A stretch of 64,000 bases of DNA from Mansonella perstans (taxonomy: Eukaryota > Nematoda > Chromadorea > Rhabditida > Onchocercidae): positions 186,001 through 250,000 of the forward strand of contig JBAMDO010000580.1 in assembly GCA_037074765.1 (NCBI GenBank), read 5' to 3'. Shown here piece by piece: positions 62,556 to 64,000 of the stretch. The notes beneath the pieces were generated by a model. It saw only the letters and a program-made list of their open reading frames with translations, searched no databases and was not told the DNA's origin. The translations under genes were made by a program, and so were the position numbers. Within the stretch, counting starts at the first letter, position 1; the number at the start of each line of letters is the position of its first letter.

Positions 62556-64000
62556 ATGATGAAGCCGGACGGTTGTGACAAAAAATTGCTTGTTGGAGCA
62601 TTCCATGGAGTGTTGTCGGATGAGACGATTGCGGAAATATTCGAACAACTTGCGCCTAAGGAAAGGGCCCGATTCTGTGCTATTAATAAACACTTGTATA
62701 ATTTATTACATCTGGTTTGTTATGCACTAATAGTTTGAATGATAAAACATTAATTTGTAAAGTACTGGACAGAACAAAATGATTACTCATAGGACTTTTG
62801 CAGTGGAGTGATATCAATCGCATTACGGCATACAAAGTAGGCATTGTTCTTGCTTCTGATCGCTACATACTCGAAGTACATAACAACATGAGAAATGGGG
62901 TAAGTACTCTACACCACACATGTTTTCCTACTCACTTGTCTCAAGTTCTATAAATTATTGCCGTAAATAGCTGTATCTTGAAGAAAAACGTCCAGATTAC
63001 AAAAGTTAATAAAAGGCTTTCCGAGAAGAATCTAAGTGAAACAGTATTATTTAGGAAACTAGTAAACTAGCGAATGCGCTTCGCAGTTCTCCGTTTATCC
63101 AAAAGCTTGTGATCAGTAGTATGGACCATATTAGATCAATGCCTGCAACAGCATTCGAATGTTTATCAAACCTTCGAGAACTTACTTTACCATGTGATAT
63201 TTTTGACAAGTAAGATTTTAGACTTCGCTATACTTTCCATAGACTAATCTGTAATCAAATCATTGCAAAATACAACTTCAATCATTTGTTATCTCATCAT
63301 AACTGGAATTGTGAGTATTTCATTGCACTGTTTGATATTTTTGAAATGTCAACTGTTAAATCAATCATCCTATTGCCTATTCAGTAGCCAAGTTATCAGC
63401 GGTTTGGGCTACTACGCTTAATTGATATGGCAAACTTCGATACTGCCAAACCGCTGTTATTTTTATATTTATAGTCCGATCGTCAAATAGTTTTTGCTCT
63501 GCAGAAAACTGAACTTATATGACAAAATCAAAGCAGTATTTTCAATCAAAAATTATCCGCTTTACGGATTTTGAAACGGTTTGATACTCCCCGCAAAGCA
63601 ATCAATATAATTCTTGCCGAACATATAGAAATTCTGCAAGCAAACGCCATCAAAATGCTAAAATTACAGGTTACAAAATTCATATCAAATTTTCAAGGAT
63701 ATAAAAGTAGCCGAACAAAAGAACGGAATATCTACTAGATCGTCTGTTACTTTGATAGACAGAGACTGAAGGAAGCTTCAGTATATGATATGGTGATACG
63801 ATAAATGAATCTAAGTGAAATTAATACAAGTAACAAATTTTTTGCAAAGAAAAGTAACATCAACAGCCATTGTTGCTTCAGGGTGTTTCGTTAACTGCAG
63901 CGGCCATGGAAAAAATCTCGAGCAAATATTCAAATTCATTAAAATATCTATGCCTTATGGGTGCCCTGGTACATACACCGGATGGTGCCATCTATTTGAG
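62556..64000 (+). pseudogene. F-box-type gene, copy B (partial at window edge; frameshift in exon 4)
   Basis: Exons 62556-62714, 62804-62899 and 63106-63209 join in phase and give an intact F-box (GAFHGVLSDETIAEIFEQLA) and an LRR-like segment (LSNLRELTLPCDIFD). Exon 4 starts at 63505 after CTCTGCAG, but the A-run at 63547-63551 is one base shorter than in copy A and the frame stops soon after. The next exon (Cys-rich, near 63860) runs off the window. If the short run is a sequencing error, this copy could be functional; otherwise it is a recent pseudogene. Confidence 0.5.

Larger units (their letters stand above)
61552..64000. repeat. Segmental duplication unit, copy B (runs off the window)
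   Basis: Closely matches 50497-52927 (copy A), including introns and both flanking non-coding stretches. It ends at the window edge, so the full length is unknown. It keeps a 40-bp piece around 63091-63139 that A has lost, and has lost about 21 bp near its left side relative to A. Confidence 0.9.

Overview
This is eukaryotic nuclear DNA: AT-rich, with many short exons, GT-AG introns ending in (T)TTTCAG-type acceptors, and intron phases that join into long conserved reading frames. The proteins point to a nematode. They include a ZP/EGF transmembrane protein of the FBN-1 type, a TMED2/SEL-9 p24 protein, and two collagen prolyl 4-hydroxylase alpha subunits closest in remembered sequence to the C. 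elegans PHY proteins. A parasitic clade III (filarial-type) worm is my best guess from composition and gene style; the species cannot be fixed from this window.

Layout. 76-3844 (+): the last nine exons of an AKAP10-type (D-AKAP2) RGS protein whose 5' end lies left of the window. 7601-28645 (-): one very large 39-exon gene, fbn-1, predicted at 2,984 residues. It has a signal peptide, an N-terminal EGF array, a 929-codon Ser/Thr-rich exon, a second EGF array, a ZP domain, a transmembrane helix and a short tail. 28646-36534: a gene-poor gap with one weak two-exon candidate. 36535-38408 (-): a six-exon protein with two RING-like zinc fingers. 40599-41997 (-): sel-9/TMED2, complete in four exons. 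44952-49302 and 56191-60770 (-): two tandem prolyl 4-hydroxylase alpha genes, each of 12 exons with matching phases. Each has at its 5' side a copy of a recently duplicated unit of about 2.4 kb (about 50497-52927 and 61552 to beyond 64000). The unit carries an F-box-type gene on + and a small secreted-protein-like ORF on -. Both copies of the unit are damaged, in different places.

How the genes relate. The fbn-1 product and the prolyl 4-hydroxylases both belong to the biology of the nematode apical matrix and collagen cuticle, and SEL-9 is a cargo adaptor of the ER-Golgi route such proteins use. This is a thematic link only; nothing shows co-regulation.

Most notable: the P4H / F-box-unit segment with reciprocal lesions and a third, older relic at 55.37-55.66 kb; a decayed EGF exon inside an fbn-1 intron; a 37-nt duplication in the fbn-1 Ser/Thr exon that is read in two frames; three EGF-like modules with an adjacent Cys-Cys; and a probable GC splice donor in the second P4H gene. 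Exon borders were read by eye from splice consensus and phase continuity. No alignment or transcript evidence was available.
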